Notes: a model not told the origin generated them from the sequence alone. A DNA stretch of 36,847 nucleotides from Acanthaster planci (GCF_001949145.1 NW_019091483.1:47886-84732), one strand, 5' to 3'. Counted from the stretch's first letter, positions 21,464-32,963 are shown. Program-made: numbers and translations.

Positions 21464-22402
21464 CTTAAAAAAAAGAAAGAGGTAGCTGAGCATATATCTG
21501 TGTGTAAACCAAAGGCAAATTTGACATCTGCTATTGCCAGCTGCCGCAAGGTGTATTTGAACACATTTTACGCATTGAGACTAGAAACATCACCTATCAT
21601 ACGCATTAGTTCTCCCTGCAGGTCACTGGTAAGATAACATACTTGCTGCAGCGGATAACGTTTTCTCTATTTGTGAAACATTGTTTGACACTCGGCATGT
21701 TGATTTTTTTTACTTAAAGTTTGTGAACTGAAAGCGTACCTAAAATTATAATGACATCTTTGCATTTTCAGTTTTATACCAGCAATTACAGTGATCCCTA
21801 TTTTTTCCTCTTTGGATGTGTACTATCACCAATCTCAGAAATAAAACCACACTTAAGTCGTCAGTTTCTGTTCTGATGGCCATACGCTGCCAAGTTCCAA
21901 TTCCATTCACAGGAATTTAAACAGTATTTCACAAGGGAATAGATGTGGGGTAAACTCTATGGTAATTCAACTCTAACAATCCGAGTGTCCCTTCCATGAG
22001 TAATGTAACGCATTACAGGTCCAACAACTGTCATATAGTTTAGGGTTAACCCTTACCCCTTGGGTATACGTAAAATCATTTTGAATTTGGAATTCCGGAC
22101 TGCTAGGGCTTTGTCAACTTTTGTCCAAGGCCGTTTTCCAATACTCGACTTGGGCTCCGTTTCCGGCTTCAACGGTTTTTTTACATGCTGACTTTGAGGT
22201 TATAAGCGCATTTGTAAGTAAGATGCAAAAGAGCGAAACATTACAGTATTTCAATTTAAGTTAAACGCTTCAGGCCCACAATCGAGGATTGGTTTCCTAC
22301 AAGAAGCCTGAGATGGAGACGAAGTTGAGTATTGGAAAACGGCCCAAATGTTACGGGTACTAGGTAGAACTAAGAAATTGTAAAACCAAATTGTGTATTT
22401 AC

Positions 22403-22528
22403 CGATGCAGTTCCTACCGTCCCCAGTGTATCCAGGCCTACAGCTGCAGGTATAGTTGCCATCTGTGTTGGTGCACTCTCCGAGTTCAGAATGACATGTT
22501 GATTCACCTGTAGTGCACTCATTTATAT
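22403..22528 (-). CDS. Exon: calcium-binding EGF
   Basis: A 126-nt exon, phase 1-1. [19 protein letters not shown] and [17 protein letters not shown]; six cysteines and a calcium motif. Confidence 0.94.
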
Positions 22529-22673
22529 CTGAGAAACAGTAATAGTGATGATAGAGTGTAAGCGGTAGTGAAAAAATATTCAAAATGCTATGCCACTATT
22601 TTATTTTTAGTAACTCAGGGACCAACTGTCAACCGCACACCCTCCATTCGTACCTCATGTGAGCTTTGCTTAC

Positions 22674-22919
22674 CCACACACATCATTCCATTGCCAGCAT
22701 ATCCTGCATTGCACCGACATGAAAAGCTGCCCGGTGTGTCTGTACACTCAGCATTGGTATCACAGACTGGTAATGGTCTCGAACATTCATCAACATTGGT
22801 GCAGTTGACGCCGTTGCCAGTCCAGCCATCGTTACATGCACAGCTGAATGATCCCACGTTGTTTGAACACGTTGCCTGGACGTGGCAGTCATGAAGGCTC
22901 CTCGTACACTCGTTCACAT
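22674..22919 (-). CDS. Exon: two fused calcium-binding EGFs
   Basis: A 246-nt exon, phase 1-1, 82 residues with 12 cysteines. Module one is DVNECTRSLHDC...GWTGNGVNC; module two is NVDECSRPLPVC...GYAGNGMMC. There is no intron between them, so either an intron was lost or the pair is an ancestral fusion. Confidence 0.95.
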
Positions 22920-23732
22920 CTAAGGCGACACAAAAAGCAAGGCAAAATTTCATTTTGCCATTCATTATTATTTTATGTGGCTCATCATCTTTGGTCGATC
23001 AATTTAAGCCATTGCACCAAGCACAACTGTCATTCTGCGAGGAAATTGTGAAAAAAAGATAAGTTTACTCAATTGCTTTTAACACTTTAGAGCGTAAATG
23101 TGAACAACATCAGAGTATGATATGATGAAACAGCAGAAATTTGCCTTTTTGCTCTTCAAATTGCATCTCGTCATCAATTTTGACGGTGCTTCTAAAAAAT
23201 ATACCACACTGTTAGGTGATGTTTGACCCTTGCGATTGGCTCTCGGTCGATGTTCTTCTACAAGAAGTGTTCACAAATGGTATATCTGCTAAAATGACCG
23301 ATGGAATTCATGGATTGTCTAAATATATTATGGGCTGCTCAAACCATTTACAAGTCCCACTGTGAACGCATTGAATTATGAAAATATCAACATCTATTCT
23401 ATTTTGCCTCGGGAAAGTTATGAACCCTGTCTGTGTTGGGGACGGGCAGAGTTTTAATGAAAATATTTTCTTGAACTTGGTCAATCACCTTTGTATATAA
23501 TATAAAATATACAATATAATATAAACATAATTTAAGTCTGTGCCTGCTGCGTGTACCTCCTGGAAACAATAAAGGATTGGTACCAGTGATTACTGCAGGA
23601 AGCGGACAGGATACCATCACTGGAGTTTAAAACTTACCTCTTCCGGGAATAAATGACTGCTTGTTTAGTGTACTGTAAATCCACTGATTTAAGTAGCCTA
23701 CTAAACAGAATTAGGCAACTTAATGGCCTTAC

Positions 23733-23858
23733 CTGAACATGTTATGCCATCGCCTTCATAACCATCATTACACGTACAGCGATATGAGCCAACAGTGTTG
23801 TCACATTGAGCACTCTCATTGCAGTTGTTGCTTCCACCTTCGCTGCATTCATCGATGT
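23733..23858 (-). CDS. Exon: calcium-binding EGF
   Basis: A 126-nt exon, phase 1-1, 42 residues. [19 protein letters not shown] and [18 protein letters not shown]; six cysteines and a calcium motif. One of several near-identical 126-nt modules. Confidence 0.95.
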
Positions 23859-24159
23859 CTGAAAGAGAAAATCTAGTTTGCAACCTTCAACTGTACTTTC
23901 TGTGTTGTCACCGGTGCTATTATTTTTGTGACTCTTCGCTAACATGGAGTTAAGACTTTCCTGTTGCTTGTGTGTTGATTTTTAGAGTATAGCAATTTAA
24001 ATTGAAGCTAACCGGTTAGCAGAAGATGCTTATCACACTGCTTTACATTACCTCGGAATTATCACTGATGAGTGTTTTGCTCCATCTAAGAAAATACTGG
24101 AAATGCATATAATGGACACCATCATTTCAACATCATCACTGCTCTATTCACCCCTTTAC

Positions 24160-24291
24160 CTGAACACATCGTTCCATCCCTAAGGTCATCGTTGAAGCCT
24201 GGGTTACAATTGCACTTGTAGCCTCCCTGGGTGTTGTTGCACAAAGCGTTGCTGTCACAGTTGTCAGTCTGGAGGTCACATTCATCAATAT
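24160..24291 (-). CDS. Exon: calcium-binding EGF
   Basis: A 132-nt exon, phase 1-1, 44 residues. DIDECDLQTDNCDSNALC and GGYKCNCNPGF give the full six-cysteine calcium-binding EGF pattern with the Asn and aromatic positions. Confidence 0.94.
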
Positions 24292-24690
24292 CTAGGTAGA
24301 AACGTCAAACATTTTAGAAGTATTTGCTGAGGAGTGCCTGGGATCTTCACATAAACACATGTTCGGTTGGAATAGAAGAATGGTATTGGTATTAGTATCA
24401 TTATCAATAATCATTCCCTTCCGCCTTTCCAAAATCAACCTGTACAAGTAAGTTTGATGCCGTTGACGGCTGTGGAACAGTGCCATAATAGTTTTGTCGC
24501 AGCAATGGGTTGAGACTTGCTAAGAGCGCCTCTGGAGACAGATCTTCAAGTAGCATGCAAGATCATTTGCAAAAAGCCATGAGACTGCCTAAATATTTCA
24601 ACTGCAAGGGAAACCACTTCAAGGATTCAAGACTGCATTTGGTCCTAAGTTCATCTCTATATTTGAATAAAACTACAACACAGCACGTAC

Positions 24691-24837
24691 CAGTACATCT
24701 CCTGCCATCCAGATATAAAGTGAAACCAGAGTTGCAGCTGCAGTTGTAGCTCATGAGGGTATTTGTACATATTTGATCACAACCCATTCCACCACTGCTG
24801 GCTGGTTGACTTCTATATAGCTCACACTCGTCAATAT
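24691..24837 (-). CDS. Exon: calcium-binding EGF
   Basis: A 147-nt exon, phase 1-1, 49 residues. It starts with the calcium motif DIDEC and has six cysteines with an unusually long first loop (ELYRSQPASSGGMG) and a NCSCNSGFTLYLDG core. Acceptor TATGCAG, donor GTACGT. Confidence 0.93.
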
Positions 24838-25047
24838 CTGCATAAGAAATGAACATAAGCTGCAACCTCCATCTCTGCCAAAGAAACATCTTCCTTTATC
24901 AGGGATAAATCAGTTCACTTGCACATGAAGTGGCCGAAATGCCATGCTTCGTCGCTTTTGACGCATCAAAACCTCAGGTGGCTTTTTTTTAATTGTGTGA
25001 TCATTGGATTGGAAAATTCACCGATGTGAAACAATTCCCTTACTTAC

Positions 25048-25228
25048 CCTGGCAAAACTTTCCATCACCCTCTAGCCCGTCAGGGCAGGGTCCACAAGTG
25101 CTGTTAAGTGAAGGCGGTTCCTCGTCAAAGCAAGCTACCCCCGTGAAACAAGGGTTGTCGGCACATGCGTCATAATTCTCCTCACAGAATTCACCAGACC
25201 AGCCAGGTTCACATTCACAAAGAACGAC
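25048..25228 (-). CDS. Exon: EGF half plus thrombospondin-type EGF
   Basis: A 181-nt exon, phase 0 to 1. VVLCECEPGWSGEFCEENYD closes an EGF begun in the exon before. Then CADNPCFTGVACFDEE and CGPCPDGLEGDGKFC form a module of the thrombospondin/COMP type. Donor GTAAGT. Confidence 0.9.
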
Positions 25229-25643
25229 CTGACAGCACACACAACCAAAATGAGAATGTCAACATTAGATAATCGTATTCTGTCTTTAAAAGGAATCACT
25301 CTGATGATTTGGCCGCGGACATTTCATGCCATGTTCATTTCTTTTAATTTTTTTACATGGTTTGAATTGTTTTATTATTTTTAAAGGCTACGCTCATTGC
25401 TTCTTTTAACCTGGAATATATAACACAGAACAGTGCAGAATTTGTTAAAAGCCTGCGCTTTGATTTAATTCCTTCAAACATAATGAAAAGGGTGGTTTGC
25501 GTCAAATACGTCAGCCACACTGTAAGGTATTCACCTTCACTAAAGATTAAATAAGGTTCTTTAGTTTTTAAATCCAACACAACATATATGTGTCACCACT
25601 GCCAGTCTTTATCAAGGAAGAGCAAGCACTCTTCCACACTCAC

Positions 25644-25825
25644 CCCAAAACGGTCTGCAACAAGTTCTGTGCCCATCACAAATTGACCCCAAAGACACGT
25701 GGCGCTATTCATGCAATCGCATAGCTGTACAATCGGTTCCAGAGTAGCATTAGCTAGGCCGTCAGTTGCAAGGAAACCAACCATGACCTTTGACTTGTCC
25801 ACTGGTGTCCAAGTGAACAGACCAC
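25644..25825 (-). CDS. Exon: cadherin-like domain second half and cysteine linker
   Basis: A 182-nt exon, phase 1 to 0. GGLFTWTPVDKSKV and FLATDGLANATLE complete the cadherin-like fold. It ends with IVQLCDCMNSATCLWGQ, whose cysteines are shared with the first EGF of the next exon. Donor GTGAGT, phase 0. Confidence 0.87.
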
Positions 25826-26212
25826 CTACGAAGGTAAGCGTTTGGACATATCAAGGCAGACAATTTATTAAACAGTATTCCTGGAAATTGGATCCCTGTT
25901 ATAAATGAAAACAGATCGAGACGACAGGCAATTTCTTTCAAATTCAAACCAATGTTTCAACTCATGGACCTTTAGATATTAGGTAGTATGACTTTTTACA
26001 GGAGTTCTTGCATACATGAAAAGAAATTACTAATTACCAAACGTTTAAATTTTATGACGAATTTATGTCAGGAAATATTCTGTGTTTGATACAAAACTTT
26101 CACTATTAGCTATCAACTGCAATCTGGTTCTACAATTAGTGACAAAAGAATGTGTACCAAAGCAGAATAGCTAGGCGTAAGCTAGAAAGTGTTATGCTGT
26201 CGCCGTCTTTAC

Positions 26213-26365
26213 CTTGTTCGGTGATGGATGCCCCTGCAACTGCCTCAAGCAGAGTAAAAGTGATGGCGTCCCCGTCTGGATCATATGCCTCTAGTTGGTA
26301 GGAGAATTCCACTCCCACCGTCACGGTGAAGTTGTCCGCCAGTGTGATATTCGGAGGGAAATTAG
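26213..26365 (-). CDS. Exon: cadherin/dystroglycan-like domain, first half
   Basis: A 153-nt exon, phase 1-1. NFPPNITLADNFTVTVGVEF, then YQLEAYDPDGDAITFTLLE. The PP start and the Y-D-P-D-G-D-x-x-T-F-x-L motif are typical of cadherin-like and putative-Ig (He_PIG) domains, which bind calcium through DPDGD-type loops. Confidence 0.87.
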
Positions 26366-26849
26366 CTACGGAGTAACGTTTCATTAATTGCAACATTGCT
26401 GTATTCTGTATACAACTCTTAAAACAACAAATTGATAGAACAGATGTTTTGTACTAAGAATGGTTTTTATTTCACATCCCAGTACAATCTTTATTCACAA
26501 CGTGTAATATATAGGAAGTGCTTAAGGGGAAGATGTGCCAGCTCTGTCATGCACACATGGCATTTTCTAAGCATAAAGTATCAAGTCGGTTAAGGTTTGT
26601 TAGAAGGGTATATTGATTTTACGATTTTTCCGGAAAGCGCTACCTTTGTAAATAACAATTAAATTATTTGTTTATTTTGGCAAAATGAACCATCCCATGG
26701 ACTTGAACTGTGGGGACGCTTAAAAGTACCGTGCTTACGATTGTATGGAACCAATTATGCGCAAATTTCTCATAAGTGCACGAAGGTGCCAATGCAAGGT
26801 TGCAGAAAATCTTATTCCTTCAATACATGGGGTTATTGCATTAGCTTAC

Positions 26850-27050
26850 TTCCTGATTTTTCGCTTTCTGTGTTCATCGCATTGATCATCATCGTAGCCT
26901 GCCCGACAGTTTCGTCATCCAGGGCCAGTGTGTCATACAAACACATCTTGCTATCGCCACAGAGTTCTTGTGCTCTCTGAAGTTTGTCTTGAGGAGCGCT
27001 TGCAATCAAATCCTCCAAGAACTGTGGTACGAACGAATGGGCATTGGACA
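26850..27050 (-). CDS. Exon: post-VWD C8-like extension
   Basis: A 201-nt exon, phase 1-1, 67 residues, largely helical, with two cysteines in ELCGDSKMCLYDTLA. The same CG...C.YD.LAT motif follows VWD in MUC4. The acceptor is taken as GGGCAG|TG because it alone fits the upstream phase. An AG 8 nt earlier would restore the usual Trp (WAVSNAHSF) but breaks the phase. Confidence 0.82.
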
Positions 27051-27590
27051 CTGCCCAACTTTCACCAGAAACATAATAGAAGAGAGAATTCTCTGCAGAG
27101 ATACGCCCTTAGAGGATTAATAGAAAAGAAGGGATAATCATAATAGATGACAGTCATTATTCTGCTGATGGTTATGACCTGCTTTCCTAAAGATCCAAGC
27201 TAACTGAGTCTTCTCAGAACCAGATAAGCATCTCACACAAGAGATTTTGAGATACAAACTATAAAATATATCATTTAATCAAAAGCAAAGCTCTTTCAAT
27301 ATGTTTGCACAATGACTAAAGGTTCCACCTGAAACATTTGCCCAAAATATTCTCATTGCTTAACCTACGGATGCTGAACCGCAGGAAACAATGTTAAAAT
27401 TTTTTGAAAAACTTTTCAGGAGTTCCTTCAGAGTGCATTGAACGCATATCAATGAACTCTAAGTGATAGAGAAAAATAAAAGTTCATAGAAGATTGAGTT
27501 GGTTTATGGGTCTTTCACACTGACCGTGATCAGGACTACAACGTATTTTCTCAAAAACACGTAGTCTACAATTCTGGTTGCTTGACTTAC

Positions 27591-27707
27591 AGGTTTCACC
27601 AAAGTTATAGAAATCACGTTCCAGCATTTCTCCATTTTGTCCAGTGGCTTGTTGCTGAGTACCATCCCGTCGTAGAGCATCATTGCTTTGGTCACCATCC
27701 CAAACGC
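27591..27707 (-). CDS. Exon: VWD domain, last segment
   Basis: A 117-nt exon, phase 1-1. GVWDGDQSNDALRRDGTQQQ matches the G-x-x-x-G-D-x-x-D-D-x-x-x-x-D-G calcium-type loop of VWD. NFGET ends the domain; family members usually continue with Trp here. Donor GTAAGT. Confidence 0.92.
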
Positions 27708-27906
27708 CTAATCCGAAACAAATCGAGTTCAACATCTATTAATTCAATAGCTGCTACCTCGAGGAAATCAATCGAATTTAATGATGGGAGCAGAACTGAC
27801 AGGTAGGAGAGCTGATGTCCATTACAAGGTTTGTGGTTCAATAGTCCAACAAAAACTTACATGGCACTGATGACTTGATTGCTGATACAAATTGGAATGT
27901 ACTCAC

Positions 27907-28068
27907 CGAGTAATCCTTTCGTTTTCCCCCTATAGGTTTGACCGAGCTGGACAGTGATATCCCCAATGCTGTTGTTTACACCCACAGTAAGTTGGACATC
28001 ATCAGGGTATATGACAGTAACTTTAGTGTCATTTTCTCTTCTGACAGTTAAATTGCCAATGAGCAATC
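27907..28068 (-). CDS. Exon: VWD domain, third segment
   Basis: A 162-nt exon, phase 1-1, 54 residues. LLIGNLTVRRENDTKVTVIY, then DDVQLTVGVNN and TKGLLG. GLLG is the conserved VWD turn that precedes the aspartate-rich loop. Donor GTGAGT. Confidence 0.93.
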
Positions 28069-28914
28069 CTGAAATAAGAGTTATATCCAATTGCAATCAT
28101 TCCTGAAAAAGAATTCTACAATATCCGACATACCAAAAAGGAAAACGATGTTTGGTTTTCGTATCCTGAGTGGTTTTCTCCTAAGCTGTGAAAGGCTCAT
28201 TTCTTCACTTTTTGTATAAAATTAAAGAAAATTTATTATTGCTGAAATTAGTATTCTCTGCTCATATCTATTCTGGAACTTAATGACCTCAAATAAATTT
28301 GTAAGCAGTTCAATATATTTGTTTTCGTGATGAACAAATATAGCTGAGTTTGATTGTGAAAACTGTTTGCAGATATTGACGAAATAGACTGAATATTTTT
28401 TGCAGTAATCACCCCCTGTATAGACACATGGTTATAAGTTAGTCGCGGTCGTATATTATATTTTCGTTGCAATATTGATAAGAAAATTCTTTCATTATTG
28501 GGTGCTTGAAGTTAAATTGCTTTAAGTAAAAATTCTTGTTACGCTGCCAATTTGTTGAATTTCGTAAGGGTTCAGAATATTACTTATTCATTAGACGATT
28601 ATTTGTCAACAATGGCGTATAAAACTTCTACTTTAAATGTAACTTGATTTACAAGTTCCAATAAGTCACCTGTCGAGTTTTACAGATTCCTATATAATTG
28701 GTGATTAAAAAATTATAACATGCCTTCTCTGTGCCATGATTTATGCCCTAGTAGAAGACAGGCGGACAACTACTTTATATGATGAATTTTCATTCAAAGA
28801 ATATATGATCATATTTTCGCGTATTCTGTTTGAAAGAAGTTGGGCCATTGGCAGGAGGGGTTTTATCGCTAATCCATCATAAACAGCTGCATATCACTAC
28901 AGGACGTAGCCTAC

Positions 28915-28993
28915 CTTCGGTCGTGGGAGTGACAACATCACCATTGACTGTTGTTATCAGATCTGTGGCATCGCTGTTTAATTTGACTTCAAC
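28915..28993 (-). CDS. Exon: VWD domain, second segment
   Basis: A 79-nt exon, phase 0 to 1. VEVKLNSDATDLITTVNGD then VVTPTTEG continues the VWD beta strands. Acceptor TTTCCAG, donor GTAGGC. Confidence 0.9.
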
Positions 28994-29431
28994 CTGGAAA
29001 GGAAAATCACTAGATCAATTGTTTTAGAGATAACCATATTGCAAAGATTCAAGCTAAGGGCGTTCTTATTTTCTCGTCATGGATCTGTTTCAGTTAGTCC
29101 GAGTTGTTAGTTAAGCATGAGAAGACAAATTTAAATTTATGACAGTACAGAGTTAGGCTCAGAAGCCAGAGCACGGAAATACCTGCTCAATATGTAAGAA
29201 CCTCTAAATTCACTTGTTTAAGGGCTCATGTGTATCATCAAGGAACCTCCTTTCATCAAGATTAAAAAGCTGAAGACATTATGCAATAAAGTAAATATAT
29301 CACAAATGCGTGGTTCAGGGGCACTGACCTGTTTTAGACTGAATCTACATGAGCTCATATGAGTCTGAATTTAAGGCTCCCTCTGTTGATTATGTAACTA
29401 GATGTGTTCATAAATGTAAAGCGTCTCAAAC

Positions 29432-29652
29432 CTGTCCAACTCCGACAAACTGTGCAGCAAATCCCGAATAGAATGTGGCGTCAGTTAGCTCTCCGGTTTC
29501 CTTGTTGGTGGCTCGCCGTGTTCTGCCTTGAAGTTCAAACAGCTTCTGCCCATCGTCACCTTCGATGAGCGCAATCGTGTATTCTCCCAGACCATTGAAG
29601 GTGTACTCAACCCCGTCCAGCGTTTTGACGTGGGGGTCTCCCCAGAACCAGA
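29432..29652 (-). CDS. Exon: von Willebrand factor D domain, start
   Basis: A 221-nt exon, phase 1 to 0, 74 residues. FWFWGDPHVKTLDG and VEYTFNGLGEYTIALIEG form the hallmark VWD opening (GDPH, F-N-G-x-G-E-Y). It ends in GFAAQFVGVGQ. The region between is Thr/Glu-rich (RTRRATNKETGELTDATF). Donor GTTTGA is weak but phase 0 fits the next exon exactly. Confidence 0.95.
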
Positions 29653-30278
29653 CTACGAAATAAGCGACAGTTATAACTAAGTTACTGAAGTGAAGCATTT
29701 TTGAGGCATTTTCAATGTTAAATTTTGTTTAAATGTGTACAATTTTGGAAAACAAACAGTAAATCGATTCTGCAAAATGCACAAGTTCTGCTTGACTTTC
29801 CAAGCACATGGTGAAAAGAATGAAGGAAACAAAATATGCAAGACCTGCTCAATATAAATAAGTATTTATTGACAGAAACTGACACCTCTTCAAAAATAAA
29901 TTAAAGACAAGTATCCAACTAGATCGTCTAAATTTCGAAAGCTGACATACATTAAAGATCATTTTAGTCTTCAAATGATTGGCCATTCATCAAGCATTAC
30001 AGCAAACTTAGCACAGTTTATAAGCTAATACCAGGCTAGATACAGCACAGCATAAAAAGCAAATGAAAACAAACAAGTGAAACACCCAAACAACATTAAA
30101 ATTATTTCGATGGGTGAGCAGAAGAGAGGACTTTCTCAGTCCAATCAGGGATCTTTGTGAGTCAGTGTATGCATGCAATTATATGACGCCAACACAACGG
30201 AATTTATAGCAAGACGTACAAGTCATGTTACATAATCTGTTTTTTGCGCATGACTCTTAGGCATGATTTTGCACTTAC

Positions 30279-30389
30279 ACCAAAATGGTGGGAAGTATCT
30301 GCGGCAAGTCATAAGTGGTCTATACTGCTTGTACAAGTAGCAGAGTGTGGAAACCTCACAGCAGTAGTAGCGTGCCAGCACTTCCTCGT
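30279..30389 (-). CDS. Exon: AMOP-like C-terminal cysteine segment
   Basis: A 111-nt exon, phase 1-1, 37 residues. YYCCEVSTLCYLYKQYRP and TCRRYFPPFW reproduce the YYCC..S..C.LY..RP...C..Y.PP motif that links AMOP to VWD in MUC4 and SUSD2. Acceptor ATCACAG, donor GTAAGT. The join to the VWD exon reads RYFPPFW-FWFWGDPH. Confidence 0.93.
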
Positions 30390-31813
30390 CTGTGATTATA
30401 ATCAAAGAATTGGGTTCATTGCGCTGAACAGTTATATTATCAAAGGGAATGGTGCCACAGAAGATCATGTTCATATGTGATTACACTGATCTTCTACTAT
30501 ACGTCACAAGTCGAGCCTGAACACAAGAATAAAATGGCAAGCACACTGTACTAAACGATTGTCAATTACAACACAGACTTTAAACAAAACTGAAATGTAA
30601 CATTTAGAAATAGGCCTACAGTACTGGAAGTTCAATGCGGGCCGACAGGTTTATATGAAGCACTGCATCTCCCAGACACATATTCCATCAACAATGAATG
30701 GAATGTTGGGCGTTTCATTGTCTTCAAATCCCAATTGTTATATTACAAGCCCCAAATTTATTTTGAGCAAGACAATCGTCTGATTTCGTTATCATCCTCT
30801 GGCCTTGCATAAAATGAAAAACATTCTTTTATACAAGGCTTTAGCCTTACTGCCCTTTTTATTTCATAAGATGTCGTGACTCGGCTTAATGTGACTAATT
30901 TTTGTTCCACTAAACCGTTTGTTGGACACTCTTTTGACGTTGCTTAACAGTAAAGAACTGGGGGCGAAATCGACCCCCCTTCACCAGTTTTCCCAATATC
31001 GCCAGAGTTCAATTCTTAAGGAACTCAGCGTATAAGAATTTATAGAGTAACTGTTTTCTGTCATTTTGGCATCGATTCTGTGGAAATCGGATATACTGTT
31101 TTGCGCAGCGCGCACTTGTCCGAGACGGGTAAGCCAAAAAGGTAAACATTTTCCACTCCAATGATCGATACACGCCTGCTGGTACGCACAGCCCTGAACT
31201 TCAAATGACCAACAAAGCAACCAAACTATGATACAACAATGAGACATGCAGATGTCGGGTTTCAAAATAATCCAGCAAAACACAGCCGAGTTCTTAGGGG
31301 GCAGAACCCACCCTGGCTGTGAGATGGGTCAATAAACCCAGCTCCTTTAGTGTTAAGACTTGCAAGTTTGTTTTTTGTTTTAGTTTACATTCTACTTACT
31401 ATACCACCGTTGGAGCAGGAAAGACGAGAAAAACAGGGGGCTGAGCGGGTATCTTTCCATGACAGAAGCAACCCGAGGACTTCGAACGTCATAAAGGAGA
31501 TCACAGGAGAACAGGTTGTAGCAGCACTGCGGGCCAGGGGTACCAGGGAATTGCCACAACCGGACATAACAGATGGCAACTACAAGAAAATAGCGGAGAG
31601 ATTCTCATTAAAAATTGTAAAATTACACAAAGGGTGTATTAATTAATAGATTAGGGTCCTCACCTCAAGTGTACATTTAACAAGTCGCCAGTTGTAGTGT
31701 GAGAGTGATGGCATTCGACGGAATTAACTGTACCACTGTGATATATCATAGATTCTTAACTTGAAAAGTAAATAGCTTCTTTTCCAAAAAAAGTACCTAG
31801 CAAATATACCCAC
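30390..31813. other. Intron that may hide a central AMOP exon
   Basis: A 1.4-kb gap between AMOP segments. AMOP normally has a middle cysteine cluster (CLYxxGA...QCCY) that I cannot find in a secure exon. A weak minus-strand candidate at about 31148-31200 encodes QGCAYQQACIDHWSGK but has a poor donor. The plus strand carries an isolated open frame at 31350-31646 of no recognised family. GGGGGCGA...TCGACCCCC at 30960-30978 is a short inverted repeat. Confidence 0.45.
31350..31646 (+). other. Isolated plus-strand open frame, origin unknown
   Basis: About 98 codons in the 1.4-kb AMOP intron, opening with a GTG and a hydrophobic stretch (LFFVLVYILLTIPPL) and continuing with a charged segment (NVIKEITGEQVVAALRARG). 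The protein-like composition suggests a fragment of a mobile element. No ATG start and no domain recognised. Confidence 0.25.
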
Positions 31814-32261
31814 CAAATCCACGGCGTCTCTGAGTAGGCAGGACGTAAGAGTAACTGATGGGAGAATATCTTCTGTCCAACCGGGCCATGAACAAACTGC
31901 AGGGACAAGTGTCACGGAGAGCTAGGTAGTAGAAGTAGAATAGAAAATCAAAGCTCTGCCGTCTGTGCCAGGTCCGACAAAACAGGCGCGGATTGACAAA
32001 TCCGATTGGCAGGGTGTCAACTTGGTACAACCAGCGCCCTAACTCTCCATAATTCCCATTGACCCTTCCTGGGCGGAAAATCGAGCTGCTGGGTATAGGT
32101 AGATAGATTGGTGGACTAACCCCCCCACAAGAGACGCCTTGGATGACATTTATGTTCCCCAAGAGGTTGGGATTCCAGTTCATGTCACAGTAATCATAGT
32201 TGAAGATGACGTATCCATGAATGTAGTCTGTCACGAGCACGGCTTGGAAGGAGTTGGTACC
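31814..32261 (-). CDS. Exon: NIDO C-terminal part and start of AMOP-like region
   Basis: A 448-nt exon, phase 0 to 1, about 149 residues. The first half finishes NIDO: NSFQAVLVTD, GYVIFNYDYCDMNW, then INVIQGVSCGG and the LGRWLYQVD strand. The second half has C-x-TW and RDTCPCSLFMARLDRRYSP, matching the AMOP pattern CPC...A..D.RY. The donor is taken as GTGGGT because only that phase joins the next exon in frame. Confidence 0.9.
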
Positions 32262-32556
32262 CTGGGAATATGCGTAATGAAAAGAATGCTATGTAAGCCA
32301 ATGGCAAAGTCAATTGTATCTCTGCTCTCAACGAAAATCAATGCTAATGTTTGGAAATATTGTCAAACAGATTTCATTCTAGCTTACGCTGCACCATATT
32401 GTCCCTGAATGTGGCCAACTTAACTGTAGTTAACTGTATCGTACCCGGGTAAACAACAAATGTGGAGTTGGCAATTGCACTGGAAAAATGGTAAGTGCTT
32501 CAAAACACAAAAGTTCAAACTAGTACAGACCTTATGGCGTCATATTGCATACGTAC

Positions 32557-32688
32557 AGTGTCAGGTGAAAAGGCTCGCATGCGACTCCATGTAACGACCA
32601 GGGCCCATGCTGCGGTAAAACCACCATATCGTCTTGATACCATGCCGCTCAAAGTACTCAACATCCGTGGATCATTTTCATCGTAAAT
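32557..32688 (-). CDS. Exon: NIDO domain, middle
   Basis: A 132-nt exon, phase 0-0, 44 residues, from IYDENDPRML to RAFSPDT. AWALVVTWSRM is the conserved NIDO strand (AxxVTW). Acceptor TTTGCAG, donor GTACGT. Joining directly to the next exon gives SPDT-GTNSFQAVL, matching the MUC4 spacing. Confidence 0.92.
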
Positions 32689-32963
32689 CTGCAAAGTGGG
32701 CCATAAAAAATATACCCAATAGTACGACGAAATGTAAAAATGGCACCCAAAAATGTGAGCGGACAATTGTATAGATTTTGTCAACACCTACACCTTTTGC
32801 CTTTAGGTTCCCCGCACATAGAATGTTGCTGGAGATGTCGGTCTTACTCATTGGTTATTTGGAATTACTTCAGACCTTTCGACTAGTGTTAACCGTAACA
32901 TTGCTGGAAAAAGCATCTTACTCAATGCCTTCTGCACTTCACAAAAATGTCCTGGAAACTTAC

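Larger units (their letters stand above)
13782..25047. other. Introns of the long EGF array
   Basis: Introns above 300 bp: 13782-14451, 14878-15481, 16138-16828, 16955-17842 (hammerhead-like copy A), 17975-18318, 18454-18939, 19060-20100, 20218-21343, 21464-22402, 22920-23732, 23859-24159 and 24292-24690. No further cysteine-rich frame with good splice sites was found. The three longest (19.1-22.4 kb) could hold repeats I cannot identify by eye. Confidence 0.55.
25229..30278. other. Introns of the VWD and cadherin-like region
   Basis: Introns above 300 bp: 25229-25643, 25826-26212, 26366-26849, 27051-27590, 28069-28914, 28994-29431 and 29653-30278. AT-rich; nothing recognised. Confidence 0.55.

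Noticed and set aside
27212-27225. CTTCTCAGAACC string resembling part of the hammerhead-associated repeat
   Set aside because: Only a short match with no core or stem around it; chance is a sufficient explanation.
32388-32479. Exon-like minus-strand frame (NSTFVVYPGTIQLTTVKL) with TTCCAG acceptor and GTAAGC donor
   Set aside because: Its 92 nt would need phase 2 before and give phase 1 after, while the flanking NIDO exons are phase 0; joining those directly already matches the NIDO spacing.
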